Position numbers and translations under genes: made by a program
NCBI GenBank assembly: GCA_039881145.1
Contig: JAYKKI010000015.1
Coordinates: 25,628,001-25,692,000, forward strand
Length of the DNA stretch: 64,000 nt
Direction of reading: 5' to 3'
From: Druceiella hillmani
Lineage: Eukaryota > Arthropoda > Insecta > Lepidoptera > Hepialidae
Notes under the pieces: generated by a model
The model's database searches: none
What the model was told of the DNA's origin: nothing
The model's input: only the letters and a program-made list of their open reading frames with translations
Part shown: positions 23,855 to 37,123 of the stretch, piece by piece
How the letters are laid out: every line of letters starts with the position of its first letter
How positions within the stretch are numbered: the stretch's first letter is position 1

Positions 23855-26800
23855 AACAACATTTAGCAGTCAACTTTTTCCTATTATAGTGAATTTTTCC
23901 ATTGTTCTTCTATTCTGTTGCGACATAATCATGATACTTGTAATGGAAGTTGAATAAAATTACATTTTTGTTACTAGTTGTCCTCGTGTTTACTCATTCA
24001 TGTTTATTAAAAATATAATCTATTTGTATAAGCATTCTGAATGTTTAATGTATGCTTTAATTTTTGTATTCTATGGTGATTCAGTATCGAATTTATTTTG
24101 GTCTTTATATGACTTCTTTAAACAAGTGAAACCTTTTCTTAGTCTGCATGGGCTAAAAATTTCTTATTTACTGGTCTACCCTTTGACAATACATTTTTAC
24201 AGAACATTCTTTCTCTCTATTACTTCTTTCTCCTAACAACTCTTTTTTTGGATATCGTTCAACGATTGTACTTCAAATATTGGAATTATTTTTTCTCAAT
24301 GGAATATGGTTTGCATATTTTGGTTGCATTTGTTTATGATTAGATTCACTTAAACACAAAGTTTTTGGTGCAAGTAGAAAGTGAAATAAATAATGAATAA
24401 TAAAATAATGCAAAACTTAATTCCTAAAATACTCAAATGTTCGCCACTCAGTGAAGACTCTTACATCATGGTAAGGTTGATACAAAACTCGTCACTAAAC
24501 TCGTCACTCGCCCTTTTACTTTTTGTCCATATTTCTGACAAAAACCCTATTTCATATTAACCTTCATATTCTATACACATTATTTTTATTATTCTTTCAT
24601 ATTCTATACGGTCATACGACTATATATGATTATGTGACTTTACATTCGATAAAGAAAGAAGAAACTGAATTTGAACAAAATAGTAAATTTTCTTGCACGT
24701 CTTCTAAATTCAACGGATAATATTGAATGATACACGGGACTCCAATGCATCTTTATTCTCGAATCGAGCTCTTGAATCATAATCTGATTTTTTCAGATGC
24801 TTTTCAAATAAATTTCTAATAATTCGAAACATATTGTTAGCGATAATAAATAAGTTAGCGTATTAGATCATTACTATCACAAAATTGTTCAATGTTATCG
24901 GCATATTTATCAAATTCAACTAATTAAAAACTTTATAAGTAAATACAAAGTTTGCAATAAGCGAGACAGGTTAAAAATGTCATTACTTCAAGAATTTGAA
25001 AACTTAATTATCACGGCACTATTTGCGATATGGGTGATAAGAAATATTCATCTTTTATTTTCAATTCAATATTTCAAAAATGTAACGCAAATACATGAAA
25101 ATAATTTTTAAGTATGTACAATTATGTATTCTAAAGATTATAAAGTATATTAATTGTATAACGAATCAATATCCAAGAGAATGACGAGTCCTTCCTATGT
25201 TTTAATGGGAGTCTATAAAAATTTAAATAATATTTGTTTGGTCGCTTTCCTTTTGATTGACATTTTGAAAAAAATTTAAAAATTACACGCAAATATTAGT
25301 TACGTATTTGTACATCTAAAGGTCGTTTATTTAACAAAAAAAATATTAGAAAACACCTGCAAAGAGAAATGTTAGTGGAGTGTATAACGAGAACTATAAA
25401 AAGTTTAATTTCATTTTTTTCTTTTTTTTTGGATAGACAGAAAAGTTTTAAATCAATATTACACCATTATAATTTTATTCTACAATATTCCTCATACTCA
25501 TTGAACAATTCTACCTCGTTGTTTCTCCCCCACATTCTTTTTTTATAAATTTTTCGATGGAAAGATTCCAAGAAAAATTGAGGGATACATTGTATTCTAA
25601 ATGTTTATTTCACTGTTTTGGTAATCCAAGGATCAAGGATGATTTTCTACCTTTACAGTAGTCTACACACCATCGGGGTTATAACTTTAACCAGATAGGG
25701 GATTTTATTATAATATTGATACTTTTGATATACTAATTGAAGAGAATTCATAGGTTCAGATTCATTTTAATATAATAGTGATCGAATATGAGATTATTTC
25801 TTGTAATATTCACTATTGGACTTCAAGCTCTATCACTTGCTTTCATAACAATGTTTTTCGTTGAGTTTCCGTAGCTTCTGTGTTGAATTTTTATAAATTA
25901 ACGTCTCGCCTTGCACGCAAAGTTTATAATCAAACATAACGATTTGTTTGGATAAAAATGTATATGATTTTAATTTATATTTATGAGCTGAAGGTTCTAA
26001 TAACTAGAGGAAAATTAATAAAATTATAATAAAAGAAAATTTTTTTTAAAACATTTTTTCAAATTTACATCTCTTTTATTTTTTTAAAATTTTTTTTAAA
26101 CATAAATTGATATAAATTGTTTTCATATATCCATAACCCTGTCGCTGCAGTATATCATTGAAAAAAATTAAAATGATTGTGAAATTCATTATACTCAGAG
26201 AAATTTAAAATCTTTTGTGTTCTTCATTGAACATGCTCATAATTGATTTTTGACTTTACTATGTATTATTTACTATTATTACTCTCATAAGGTTTTAGAC
26301 ACATGTTGACTCGACTCATAAAAATGATTCTTTAAAAAATTCTCGTTCATCTTGCCAGGAATTAATATAATACAAAATAGTCCTAATTTTTTTAACATGT
26401 CTGCATATTGTATATCTTATATGTACCACATTGAAAGTGAAATAACACCACGATGTACGAAATATATGATAAAACCTTTACAACCGCCATGTATACGTTT
26501 GAATCGAATATCTCACTTTGAACAAAATTTTCAATAATTTCACCCGCTTAAATATAATTTTGAACGAAGCCGCCCACTTTTACTTAACAAAACCTTTACA
26601 CGACTTATCTGTTGCCTCTGAATTACAACTTCGTAATTAAAATCAATCCTCATTCCAAAATTATTGTTTAATGTTCACGTTGAAAAGTTGCTAAATAAAT
26701 CGAGTCAATAAATGATAATATCCTCAAAAAGTAATTGAAATTTGGTCTGTACTTTACCTTTAGCGGACCTTCAATCAGATATTTAGTTCCTATCAGGGCT

Positions 26801-28120
26801 ATTGAAATGACCACAAGCCGGCTACATAAATTACACGATTTTCAAATTTTCGACCGCAGCACGGTGTGATCGAACTTTGCGGTCGCTTCGTTTCCAAGAA
26901 GGACATACGGAATAAACCTCTTTCCCCTGAGACTATGAAGGTAGATATCCCGATGGACCCGTAATCTGATATCCATCAAAAGATGAATAAACAGATATCT
27001 CACCTCCCTACTTTGAGATTAGTTCTTGGAGGAAATCCTGGATGATTTAAATGCATTAAGGCCGTAGGTTAGAGTTTGAGATACGGGTACACGTACGTTA
27101 CAACCTTTCCATTTCATGCAGTGAACTGAAACAAGATCTGGGAACTGTGGCATGTGCTTGGGAGCTAAATTTGATATTCGCATTTGGTATTTCGAATTAC
27201 TTAGTAATTTTGAACTTTGAAGGTTACATTTTGGAATTTGTTATGTTAGGTGTAAAATATTTAAATTACATAAGCACGTTTCCCTGGATTATTACTGAGA
27301 ATAACATTTTATTATAGTATTTAATAGTAAATTTATAGAAATAGGTGTACTGTTGGTATTTTCCGTTAATTTTGCGAACAGCAATTTTTAGAGAAATATT
27401 TGACACAGCTGTTTTCTTAGGATCGTTCAAAGAACTGTAAACATTTTGGTCTTATAATGATAGATTTTTGTATCTGAATGGAATTTTTCTTTCTATATTT
27501 ATGATATTGGTTTAAATAAGACCACAGCTAAGATAAATTAGTTATGAAAACCTGTAATAAAGTGGTAACGTGCTAGTTATTTTCTGTGAGTGCTTCACAC
27601 AAAAGCCGCTGGATGTATTTGAATCAGATGACGGTTTTGTAACTCAAAGGCTTGGTTAATATTTGAAATAGATATTATCAACATTACTCAGCACTATTGT
27701 TCGCACTATTACTCAGCACTATTATCGACCCGAAACTTTTTTGGATTTTGTGCTACGTAATATTAAATAACCGGTTGTATGCTAAACCTGTTTCTATATC
27801 TTTTGATGTGCCAATGATCTGGCGGGAACGAGTATATTAATACGGTGATCCCTATTGCTTGACTTTTGCTTGACTAGTACCTAGTAATTCCAAAAAAAAA
27901 ATTAAGAGTGAAACAGAGTATACAAGTGTTGCATCAATATCCAAACCAATTACTCAACTGAGAAATAACTAGTTCCTTTGACAACGGACATAACACTTAA
28001 AGGACCTTATATTTCGGGTAATTATGAAGAAGCCGTTGAGCTAAATAGACAAATATCGGTGTATCTACCTTCCAATCGCTTCATGCCGCAACCAAATGTA
28101 AATGAACGGCATATGTTTAA
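23855..28120. other. Intergenic DNA with one G+C-richer island
   Basis: No coding region is supported. The frames at 24000-24236, 24523-24720 and 26352-26537 are Phe/Ile/Tyr-rich and show no motif. The stretch 26810-27140 is clearly less AT-rich (for example CCGGCTACATAAATTACACG and GTAGGTTAGAGTTTGAGATA). It could be regulatory DNA or an unrecognised exon. A 25-bp tandem duplication with ATTACTCAGCACTATT sits at 27683-27732. Confidence 0.4.
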
Positions 28121-28129
28121 CAATTCGAT

Positions 28130-28886
28130 CCTTGTTTTGAATTCGTCTGTTAGAAAAGAAATTTTTGGGATCTTAATTGCAAGAATGGTATTTGTAATCT
28201 CCTAACAAAAAGTCTGAGTATTGAGGAAAAACCAGCCAATTATTCAAGTTTTACAGAAACACTTAATAACTTTACATATGCAATAATATTTAAGACAATA
28301 TTTGCAACAATATTAGTGAATTAATGGAAAAACTTAGAGTACCTTGCAACAGAGAGAAATGGAGGCTTTTCATTGATGGTTCTAAAACTAGCTTATAAGC
28401 CGTATTACTTTATAATGACAGCCGATATTCTTCTATAACTGTTGCATACTCAGTGATTTTAAAAGAAATATGTAAAGTCATGTAACTTATCTTGGATTTA
28501 ATCAAATATAAAGATTATAACTGGAAAATTTGTGCTTATTTACAAAGTATTGGTCTATTATTTGGAGTACAGAGAGAGTTCACAAAATATTGTTATTTTC
28601 TCTGTTTCTGAGACAATGGACACATTAAAACTACTATATAATTTGAGATCCGCAAAAGAAACTGGCTCTATTTGCAGTAAATCAAATGATAAATTTAAAC
28701 CTCTTTTTACAGAAGAAAATGTTATTTTTAAACCCCTACAAATAATAAATGATTTGATGAAAAAATTTATAAAGGCTATGAATAAAAATAGTAGAGAAAT
28801 TGAATATTTGAAGTGTTTTTCTTTAATTAAGTTATGCCAAATTGAAAGTAAGCATTTCTGTTGGCCTATAAATAAAAAAAAATCAT
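28130..28886 (+). pseudogene. Fragment of a widespread uncharacterised transposon-like protein (FIDSSK..LKAVLLHNGN family)
   Basis: Shifting plus frames give CNNI-like residues, then ELMEKLRVPCNREKWRLFID (about 28320-28375, first E from a minor correction), GSKTSL*AVLLYNDSRYSSI, ILDLIKYKDYNWKICAYLQS, IGLLFGVQREFTKYCYFLC and finally FKPLQIINDLMKKFIKAMNK (within 28532-28888). The last block reads PPLHIKLGLMKNFVKAMNK in intact relatives. The family is a protein of several hundred residues found in very many copies in fish, cnidarian and insect genomes, usually annotated only as uncharacterised. Its copy number and an RNase H-like 'FID' block suggest a mobile origin. Here only the middle is left, with stops and frameshifts, and it stops 12 bp before foldback copy 3. 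The preceding frame 27978-28205 may belong to it but shows no match I can recognise. Confidence 0.75.
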
Positions 28887-28898
28887 GAAGATAAAGTC

Positions 28899-29154
28899 TG
28901 AAACTACGTGATGTAGTATTATTTCTTTTTTCTTTAAGTTCTTTACCACAAACTAGGTTTCGTTGTATTACAATGTCTTCAGGTGGGCAATTAGCAAAGA
29001 TATTTGCTAATAGCGCACCTGAAGATGTTGTAATAAAACGAAACCTAGATAGTGGTAAAGAACTTAAAGAAAGTAGAAATAATAATACATCACGTAGTTT
29101 CATTTAATTGTGAATATTGAATTTCTAAAAAATTAACGCCAAATATATTCAATA
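28899..29154 (+). mobile_element. Foldback element, copy 3, most complete
   Basis: Positions 28899-29102 fold into a hairpin of two arms of about 100 bp with roughly 90 percent pairing and a loop of about 5 bases (GATAT near 29000). The outer end is TGAAACTACGTGATGTA and the inner part holds CACCTGAAGATGTTGTAATA. The asymmetric right flank (GAATTTCTAAAAAATTAACG...AATATATTCAATA) follows to about 29154. Here the sequence left of the left arm (AAAGTC) lacks the CACAATTAA found left of the other copies, so the left end is truncated or the element joined the adjacent pseudogene there. The long minus frame across it (28558-29103) is only the antisense of pseudogene plus hairpin. Confidence 0.85.
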
Positions 29155-29210
29155 TGAAGTCTCTAAAAAGTTAATTCAAGTTGTTTTAAACAACCATTAA
29201 CTAAGAATGC

Positions 29211-29335
29211 AAAATTTTTGGTGTAAAACTTGTTACAAAAACATTAAATACAGTTTTCATTAAAATAATTCGAAATTTTTGGTGGAAGACTTGTTACAAA
29301 AACATTAAATACATTTACATTTTTCATTAAAACAA
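29211..29335 (+). repeat. 61-bp tandem duplication
   Basis: Two units start at 29211 and 29272 (AAATTTTTGGTG, then ACTTGTTACAAAAACATTAA). The second has a small insertion near its end. Confidence 0.8.
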
Positions 29336-29339
29336 TATT

Positions 29340-31892
29340 ATAAAACAACAAATAATCGTTTGTCACACTGTGTAATTATTGGTATAATATTATCAAAAAG
29401 AGTTCGCTCCGATACATAAATGTGTTATTCAAAATAATATGTATTTGGGAAGCGCAATATATAGTTTGATTTCCACAAATATAGAAACGAGAATTTTAGA
29501 AAGACATAACTGCGATCTGACGTGCAAATCATATCGACATCCAATAATTACAAAATTGTCTACAACTTGCTTTATAAATAAACAAACAACATATTTAGAG
29601 CTCCATTTAGGACCAAAATCCTCAAGATAATAAACTAAATTTTTATAAAAGTAAAGACACCTAAATGTGTGGAGTCAATCACCGGCTAAACAATGCAAAT
29701 TTCCAATCTTAAGTATGTCTGCATGTCTTTGTATTATATATTGGCACCTTAATGCTTATATACCATACTTCGATAATTATAAATAATACAAATATCGGTA
29801 TTTTAATTTTCATCAATAACAATAAAAAATCAATAATAACTGCAACTAATACAAATTTTACTTAACATATATTATCTATTCCAAATTTTCAGAATTCAAA
29901 TAAAAATGTGTTTTTAATAAGTACTCAAATATAATTTTCAATAAATACGCTTAAAATTAATAATACATTACGTATGATCTGATATCGCCTTCGAAACGTA
30001 TTGTTACTTCTGTATTTTGTTTCAAGTAGAAATAACTATTTCTAAATTTTTAGTCTAATAAATTTAAATACATAAAAACTAATGTTTTTAATTTTCACAT
30101 GTTAAATATTTACCACTTTTGAATAATCCATATTATCAAATTGAATTTTTATCACAAAACCCATTACTTCCCTACCATAAGAACATGAAAACTAATTCCT
30201 TTTCGGAAAAATGGTGTATGACTGAAGTAGTTCAAGAAATTAATATTTGACAAGAGTGTACCGAATTTGAATGACAAAAATAATATTTTCTGTAAAAGTA
30301 TTTAGCTGCTTCGTAAGTATATAAAATTAATATTAATAATTACTTCTAATTAAATTAATTAATATTATTAATTACTACTTCTGATTTTAATTTAATACAT
30401 GATTATTGTTGCAATTTAGAAATTAAATATATCAAATTAAAAATGTTTATATTGCTAATTTAGACATCTATAAACACTTAAATATTTCGTTAATATCTTA
30501 TTTGAAAACCTTTATGTCAAGTGAGTCCAATATCATTTCACCAACGACATTAACTATCTTAAGTGCTTTATTCACACTACCTCGCGTAAGTTTACCGTAA
30601 ATTGAGAGATTGTTATATACAACAATATTATAGAACGTCCCTAAGTACAAACCGTCAAATTTATGCTCCACCCATTTTCTATTAATTCAACAAAATTTAC
30701 TTGAGCAAAATATCAAAATTTCTTTTTTTTTCTAATTAAAATGATATTCTTTTGAGTTGAGTTTGCATTTCGTTATGTGTGCGGTAATAATTTTCATTAC
30801 TTCTGAATAACACAGAGGCATACTAAAATTGCATTTTACAAAATTTCGTTATTTATTACTTAAAGGGAGGTTATTATATTAAATAGAGAGTGTTAAAAGG
30901 GCTGAACTGTTAGAAGTTGCAAAATTTATTACAAAATCTCCAAGGTTCCGTTACTTACGGCATCTTCCGTGAATCTGTTTAATACCAAATTTAGTTCAAT
31001 AATTATCTATTTATTTTCATAGTTTTAAATTCTATCCATTGCTATTAAAGTAATCTATGCATATAAGAATATGTAGGATTTCAGGATTGGAAAAAAACAA
31101 ATTCCACGTATTTCACTACAACGGATATAAAAAGAATGGATCATCAGCTGTAAAACACTGACCTCGCATTACGCAATGTCTATTTATTTTTTAAAATAAA
31201 AATTAAGGATATCGATAGAAATTATTAGGATATCGAAGGAAATCGACTCTTTTGAGCAATAGTAAATAGGTTCCTTTTTTTATATTCTTAAATCTTTTAG
31301 AATATAAAAAATCAATATGCCACCCATACTTTTTTTTAAAGGCTAAACTTTTAATAAAATACGTTTACAATGAAGTGAAAACGACTAACATGAATTAAAA
31401 GGAAACCATCAGGCTGACGTATTGAGACGAAAATCAACTTTCTGCCACTAAACCGATATATTCGATTTATATAAATCGTGTGATACAAGCTGACTGTATG
31501 TGAAAGATTAAAGGCTGTTAATTACTTTAATGCTCTGTATCACAGAGCACCCATTAAAGAATTTCAAGCAAATCGAATATTGTTTTAACGTTTTATACTA
31601 ACACATGAAGGGATAAACGTGCTCAAAATTGCAGAACTCGTTATTAGGTATATATTTTATCTCACCATTCATTGAAGCAAGATTAAGAACGATACTATGA
31701 ACTTAAATTAATATTAGTTTCAACTGTAAATTTTCTCCATATTAAAAATTTACTTCAAATACAACTTGCCTAAAAAAATTAAATAATTTACATAAAAGAG
31801 TCACCTATTTCGTTACGTTGCATCAAAACTTGAAATTGCATTTACTGATATTAAATTAGCATTAACTTCAGCACTCAATTTTTAATATATTT

Positions 31893-31944
<52 letters not shown>

Positions 31945-33420
31945 AAAATGTGTGTGTTATTAAAGACAATTTTTCTTGGTTTTTATATTAGAGTCATGTC
32001 AAATGCTGGCAAGAGGTTTATTGAGTGAAAAATTACAAATTTTCTGATTAAAATATTTACATCAATTCCTAAAAATGTCTGTGCAGGAATTTATTTTTTC
32101 AAATAAAGTATAGAAACATTTTGGATACAGATGCAAGTATGAAAAATTTCGTTTCGAGTGCCACATTAGTATTTATGTAGCGGGAGAGAATATCCATGAC
32201 GCGAACTTAAATAACTAATAATGATATTGATGAAAGTTTTGTTTTTGATACTAAACGTACTTATACTGAAATCATTTCTTCTACATGTAGCAGTTGTATT
32301 GTCATTGTTAGGTTTTGTTCCTGGTAATCATCATAATGGTTTAAAATAATTATGTGATTTTACTAAGTAATTAGTTTTCCAAGTAGCTCCAATTATTACA
32401 CACTTGCTAAATTTCATAGTCACCTTCAGTTTTTTCGGTGAATATGAAAGTCTGCTACTATTAGTCTAATATCGAGTGGTTCTGTAAAAAATATATTTTT
32501 CCATTTAAAGAAATTTAAAAAATAAAACTTTATTGACTCTGAAAAAACTAAAAAGACATTTGTATTTACCTACCTACATTACCTTACTTCAAACTGGGAA
32601 TACTATTTTCATTAGTGTTCTTCATGCTGGTGAAAATATTTCAGAAATTTGATCTATTGTTGAAGAAAATTAGCAAACCAGAATTTTATTTGTTAATATT
32701 AATATTTGCGAAATATCAACGACATAATTGCAGAACCAACCTTCAGGTCTACATCGCCTCTTGTTTGCAACTGCGCTTTCACGGAAGTACAATACGCTCT
32801 TTTTTACTCGCACACTCAATAATACGTGCCAATCTATGCATTGTTTAATGGGGGATTTCTTATTAATGACCGTAATTCACATACGAGTGTAATCACTTGT
32901 CAGCCGATTCACAGTAGAGAAAATACTTTGTAAATTTAGTGTATTATTGAACAAAATTAGCAAACAAATATTTAAAAAAACTTTTACGGTATGAAACTTT
33001 ATTTGACCCAGCGTGATTGAGATAGAATTTCGTGAACACTTCTGGAAGTATAAGACTTCGTTTCATATAGAAAGTACGAAGCTAAATTTTATGAACTTCC
33101 GTTACTCAACATGAATAAGGAATAAGAACCACTTATAACTCATAATATAATTGGAAACCTTTTCTTTTAATGTATTTTCTGACTATTTTCTTTCGATATA
33201 TATTCTTGGAATTGGCAGAAAATAAAGTAACATGAAAATAAAACGTAAAAAGATATATATTTTGTATTTTAATGTACTTGGAAAAAACTATTTTACTTGC
33301 ACTTAATTGACTACAATATTTTCAATCTAATCTTTGAAAAGCCCGTTCCATGAAGTCGACTTTGCTCCAAAATACTTTCAACACAAACAAGTAATGAAAT
33401 CAATACTAAAGAGTAAAGTA
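29340..33420. other. AT-rich intergenic DNA
   Basis: No supported gene. Frames at 29439-29630 and 32615-32848 show no motif. A (TA)n tract lies at 31898-31939. The remainder shows only A/T runs. Confidence 0.5.
31898..31939. repeat. (TA)n microsatellite
   Basis: TA tract of about 42 bp preceded by CATACA. Confidence 0.95.
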
Positions 33421-33424
33421 CCTC

Positions 33425-33610
33425 ATTACCGAGTGTTTATGCTTATAAAGCTGCGCATATACGCAAGTACGGTCTGCGAGGCTATATTTTCTTTGTGGAA
33501 GTGAAGCGAGTTAAAGTGAACGCGGCCGCGATAAGGGCGATTGACACGTCTCGGTTGGGTTTCAGCATTCGATCCGGCATTGGCGCTAGTGTATTTAGTT
33601 TAAGTGGAAT
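33425..33610 (+). promoter_or_regulatory. CpG-containing island with TATA-like box, possible promoter or leader exon
   Basis: The stretch holds GCTTATAAAGCTGCGC near 33440 and then a run unusually rich in CpG for this window (GAACGCGGCCGCGATAAGGG, GACACGTCTCGGTTGGG). In AT-rich insect genomes such CpG-rich patches with an upstream TATAAA are often promoters and first exons. No long open frame or clear GT donor follows, so the orientation and any gene behind it are unproven. It may instead be an enhancer or a repeat. Confidence 0.3.
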
Positions 33611-33854
33611 ATAAAAATATATCTAAGTATCGTATTGCAATCGCTCTTGAAAGTGACAGTTCCTTTGGCTAACTTCCCGTCTTCTGTAGAATCGCTTTGA
33701 GGCTCCATCGGTGGCTATTAACTGTGATGTTGAAATTGAATTTCAGTCTGGTATTGAATAGGATTCGGCCGAGGGTTGAACAGAATAAATCGTGTTACAA
33801 TTTCCTCTTATAAATATTTTATTTTTAATAATTATTTGTTAAAAACAGAATATT

Positions 33855-33955
33855 TTTATTGAAGTTTATTTCTATTGCTGGATATATTGAAGTTTATCAT
33901 ATATATTGAAGTTTATAATAATATGTTGAAGTTTATTTCTATTACTGGCTAGTCA
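33855..33955 (+). repeat. Irregular repeats of TTGAAGTTTAT
   Basis: TTGAAGTTTAT occurs four times in about 100 bp at irregular spacing of 20-30 bp. The first and last copies share the longer context TTTCTATTRCTGG. Confidence 0.8.
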
Positions 33956-33959
33956 AGCT

Positions 33960-35520
33960 TACGTATGGTCAGATTGCTCATGAATCGGAGCACCCAGTAG
34001 TAGACCACTAAATCTAAAACTCACTACCGTACCTTTACCCGTATTTTTAAGTATTTCGTATTTATTTCTATTTCGTCGTCTGAGTTTCAGCGAATGCCGT
34101 AAGTCTGATTTAGGGTGCTGAAGGAAAAATATTATATTGTATCATTTTACAAATTTAAAGCGGGTATTTATATAACCTTCCAAGATATTTTACAAAAAAA
34201 TAATCCATTACGTAGCTTATACATTCACAAACAGATTAAAAAACTGTAAGGTCACTTTCAAAGAGCTAGAATCTTAAAGTTTGGTATATATGTAGTACTT
34301 AGGGTACAAATAAAAGAAAAATTCAAAAAATTATTGACCAGAAACAAATACAAAGATTACCTTAACGTACTAATAAAGTTTGAAGTATGTACTTTTATAT
34401 ATTTTAATAAATAGATAAATTAACCAAACATATGTAGATTCGCTTAGTACTTCTATTCGATATAAATGGATAATTTATTTTATACAGATGTATATGCGCA
34501 ACATTTTTCTTGTTTCTTACAAAACTTTGTAACTGCCATAGCAATCTAATTTTGGAAACCAACTTTTTAGCTTCGAAAATCTAATACTATTTTGCAAGTA
34601 ATACTATTTTGAAAAAAAGAGTTATGATTTCCTGGAACTTTCAATGTAAGAACCAGTGTTTTTAATCTAATACTATTTTGCAGTTATTATGATTTGGCTT
34701 TAAATACCGAGAAACTGCATTGCTTTCAGTAAAGGGAAAATTATTTTTCAAAAATCAATTGATTCATGTTTACTATAAAAGTAGGGGTATGTAAAAGCAA
34801 AATATCGCTATAAAGTGCTTTATTGATCAAAATCTGGAAAACTCGTTTTCTTCTGTTGGGTAGCCGTGTGCCAAATTCGATAGGTGATAGATATTATATT
34901 AAAAAAATCTGCACGCAAAATTTCTAACTAAATCATTTATACTTATAAAGCAATAATTGTAAGAACTTGAATACTTTTACCTCACCAGTTTTTACAGCCA
35001 ACGTTTTAAGGGGGACTTGGTCTTTTACAGTAACAGTTTTGTTTTTCAGATTTTTAATACCTTACTTCTATCTATTCAAATTAAACTGGTAATTGTGAAA
35101 TACTTAAATTTATTTTGACAAAAATTTTGAAACCGTTTTCTTAATTCACTTTTTTGATTTGTCGATGTGAATGGCTAGAAGTACATAACGAATTTAATTT
35201 TGGACAGAGAAAAAAATTATTGAAATGTTTTTTAATAAAATATATTGCAATTAAATACATGATTTAACTGCTACCGGCAGTGCACACGCAAGTAACGTTT
35301 CTTCTGAACAGGAATTATATGCAATTTCTTCTATATTTTCTCAGTTAAAATTGTTTAATAAATTCTTTGTAAGTAGATATAAAGTTATAGTTACCTTTTG
35401 CTATTCTTACCTTTATGATGACATACGCTCGTTTGTACGTGACATTTATTATTAAAAAAATAATTTCTTTCATATTTAGGAAGACAAATTCGGTCTGTGT
35501 CTTTTATTTACTTACATTCG
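33960..35520. other. AT-rich intergenic DNA
   Basis: No gene supported. CTAATACTATTTTG recurs at about 34580-34680 as a short scattered repeat. Nothing else seen. Confidence 0.45.
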
Positions 35521-35521
35521 T

Positions 35522-35670
35522 ATCTACTAACATCTCAGTTACCTAAAGCCTTTGTATATACCGGTATATACAAAACTGCCCACTATTACTAATATCCTAG
35601 TTACTTGTGCTTATATTTACATATATGCCTATTAATATCCCAGTTGTTTATGCTTTGTGTATACTACCTA
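35522..35670 (+). repeat. Degenerate three-copy repeat with a 24-bp perfect palindrome
   Basis: CTAACATCTCAGTTAC, CTAATATCCTAGTTAC and TTAATATCCCAGTTGT recur at about 35528, 35589 and 35631, each followed by a GTATAT-rich part. Inside the first unit TTTGTATATACCGGTATATA plus CAAA (35551-35574) is a perfect 24-bp palindrome. The frame 35607-35837 runs over this repeat and is not considered real. Confidence 0.55.
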
Positions 35671-35780
35671 CTTACTTTGTGATTTTCTTGCTTACGTTAA
35701 GCGATATCAAACGAACCCAGAGTCAACTTACCCATTTTGAACCTACCTATCTCTGGATTACCACTGTGGATTTCCTCTCG

Positions 35781-35962
35781 CTGTCTTCCGACTCTATTAT
35801 TAGATCCTGGCCATTAATTGTGGACAAAGGCTCGTAAAAGTAAGTCAAAAAATTTATCAATAAATCTGATCTTCAAGAAGGAATAAATGTCACCGTCTTC
35901 TGACTCCATCATTAAATTCTGGCCACCATTTTCAATCAAAGCGCTCGTTAAGACAAATCAAA
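35781..35962 (+). repeat. Diverged direct duplication, period about 112 bp
   Basis: CTGTCTTCCGACTCTATTAT (35781) and CCGTCTTCTGACTCCATCAT (35893) start two related blocks of about 70 bp. Both continue through TAxATyCTGGCCA and end with GCTCGT.AA..AAGTCAAA-like sequence. Confidence 0.7.
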
Positions 35963-35966
35963 TATC

Positions 35967-36012
35967 TGCTTGCCTACTTTTATGCAATACAGTGCATAAA
36001 AGTAGGCAAGCA
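35967..36012. repeat. 46-bp hairpin with perfect 20-bp arms
   Basis: TGCTTGCCTACTTTTATGCA (35967-35986) and its exact complement (35993-36012) flank a 6-base loop. The arms are less AT-rich than the neighbourhood. Confidence 0.9.
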
Positions 36013-36672
<660 letters not shown>

Positions 36673-37123
36673 GTTGAGATTACAGATTAGTTCTCATGTA
36701 AAATTAAATTTTCAGTTTATTTAACATTGCTTAACTAGAATACAAGCATTTATTATTATCTAGCTCGATTTATCGGAATTCCTATTATAAATTTATAAAA
36801 ATGACATTTAATTCCACTCTGTCACATTTTTGCTTTGTAAGACAAAAAACTTTCTAATATTTTTAAAATAATTGAAATAAACATAGCTAAAATACTATTA
36901 ATACCTTTACGGGCAATATGTAATATTATAATACGTTATTTTAGTATATGTTTTCAATAAACTGAATCATTTGCTATTTCGACGTTTAATTACAAGAGGG
37001 ACAAAATTGTGACGGAGTGGTAGATATTAATTAGCCAACATTTGAACTTAATCCTTTAATATTTTTAACGTTTTTAAAACGATAACAAAATATAATACTT
37101 CTCTCATAACGCTACATAAATTA

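Noticed and set aside
28558..29103. Longest open frame in the window, 181 codons, minus strand
   Set aside because: It is the antisense of the FIDSSK-family pseudogene joined to one arm of the foldback element. Neither part is coding in this orientation.
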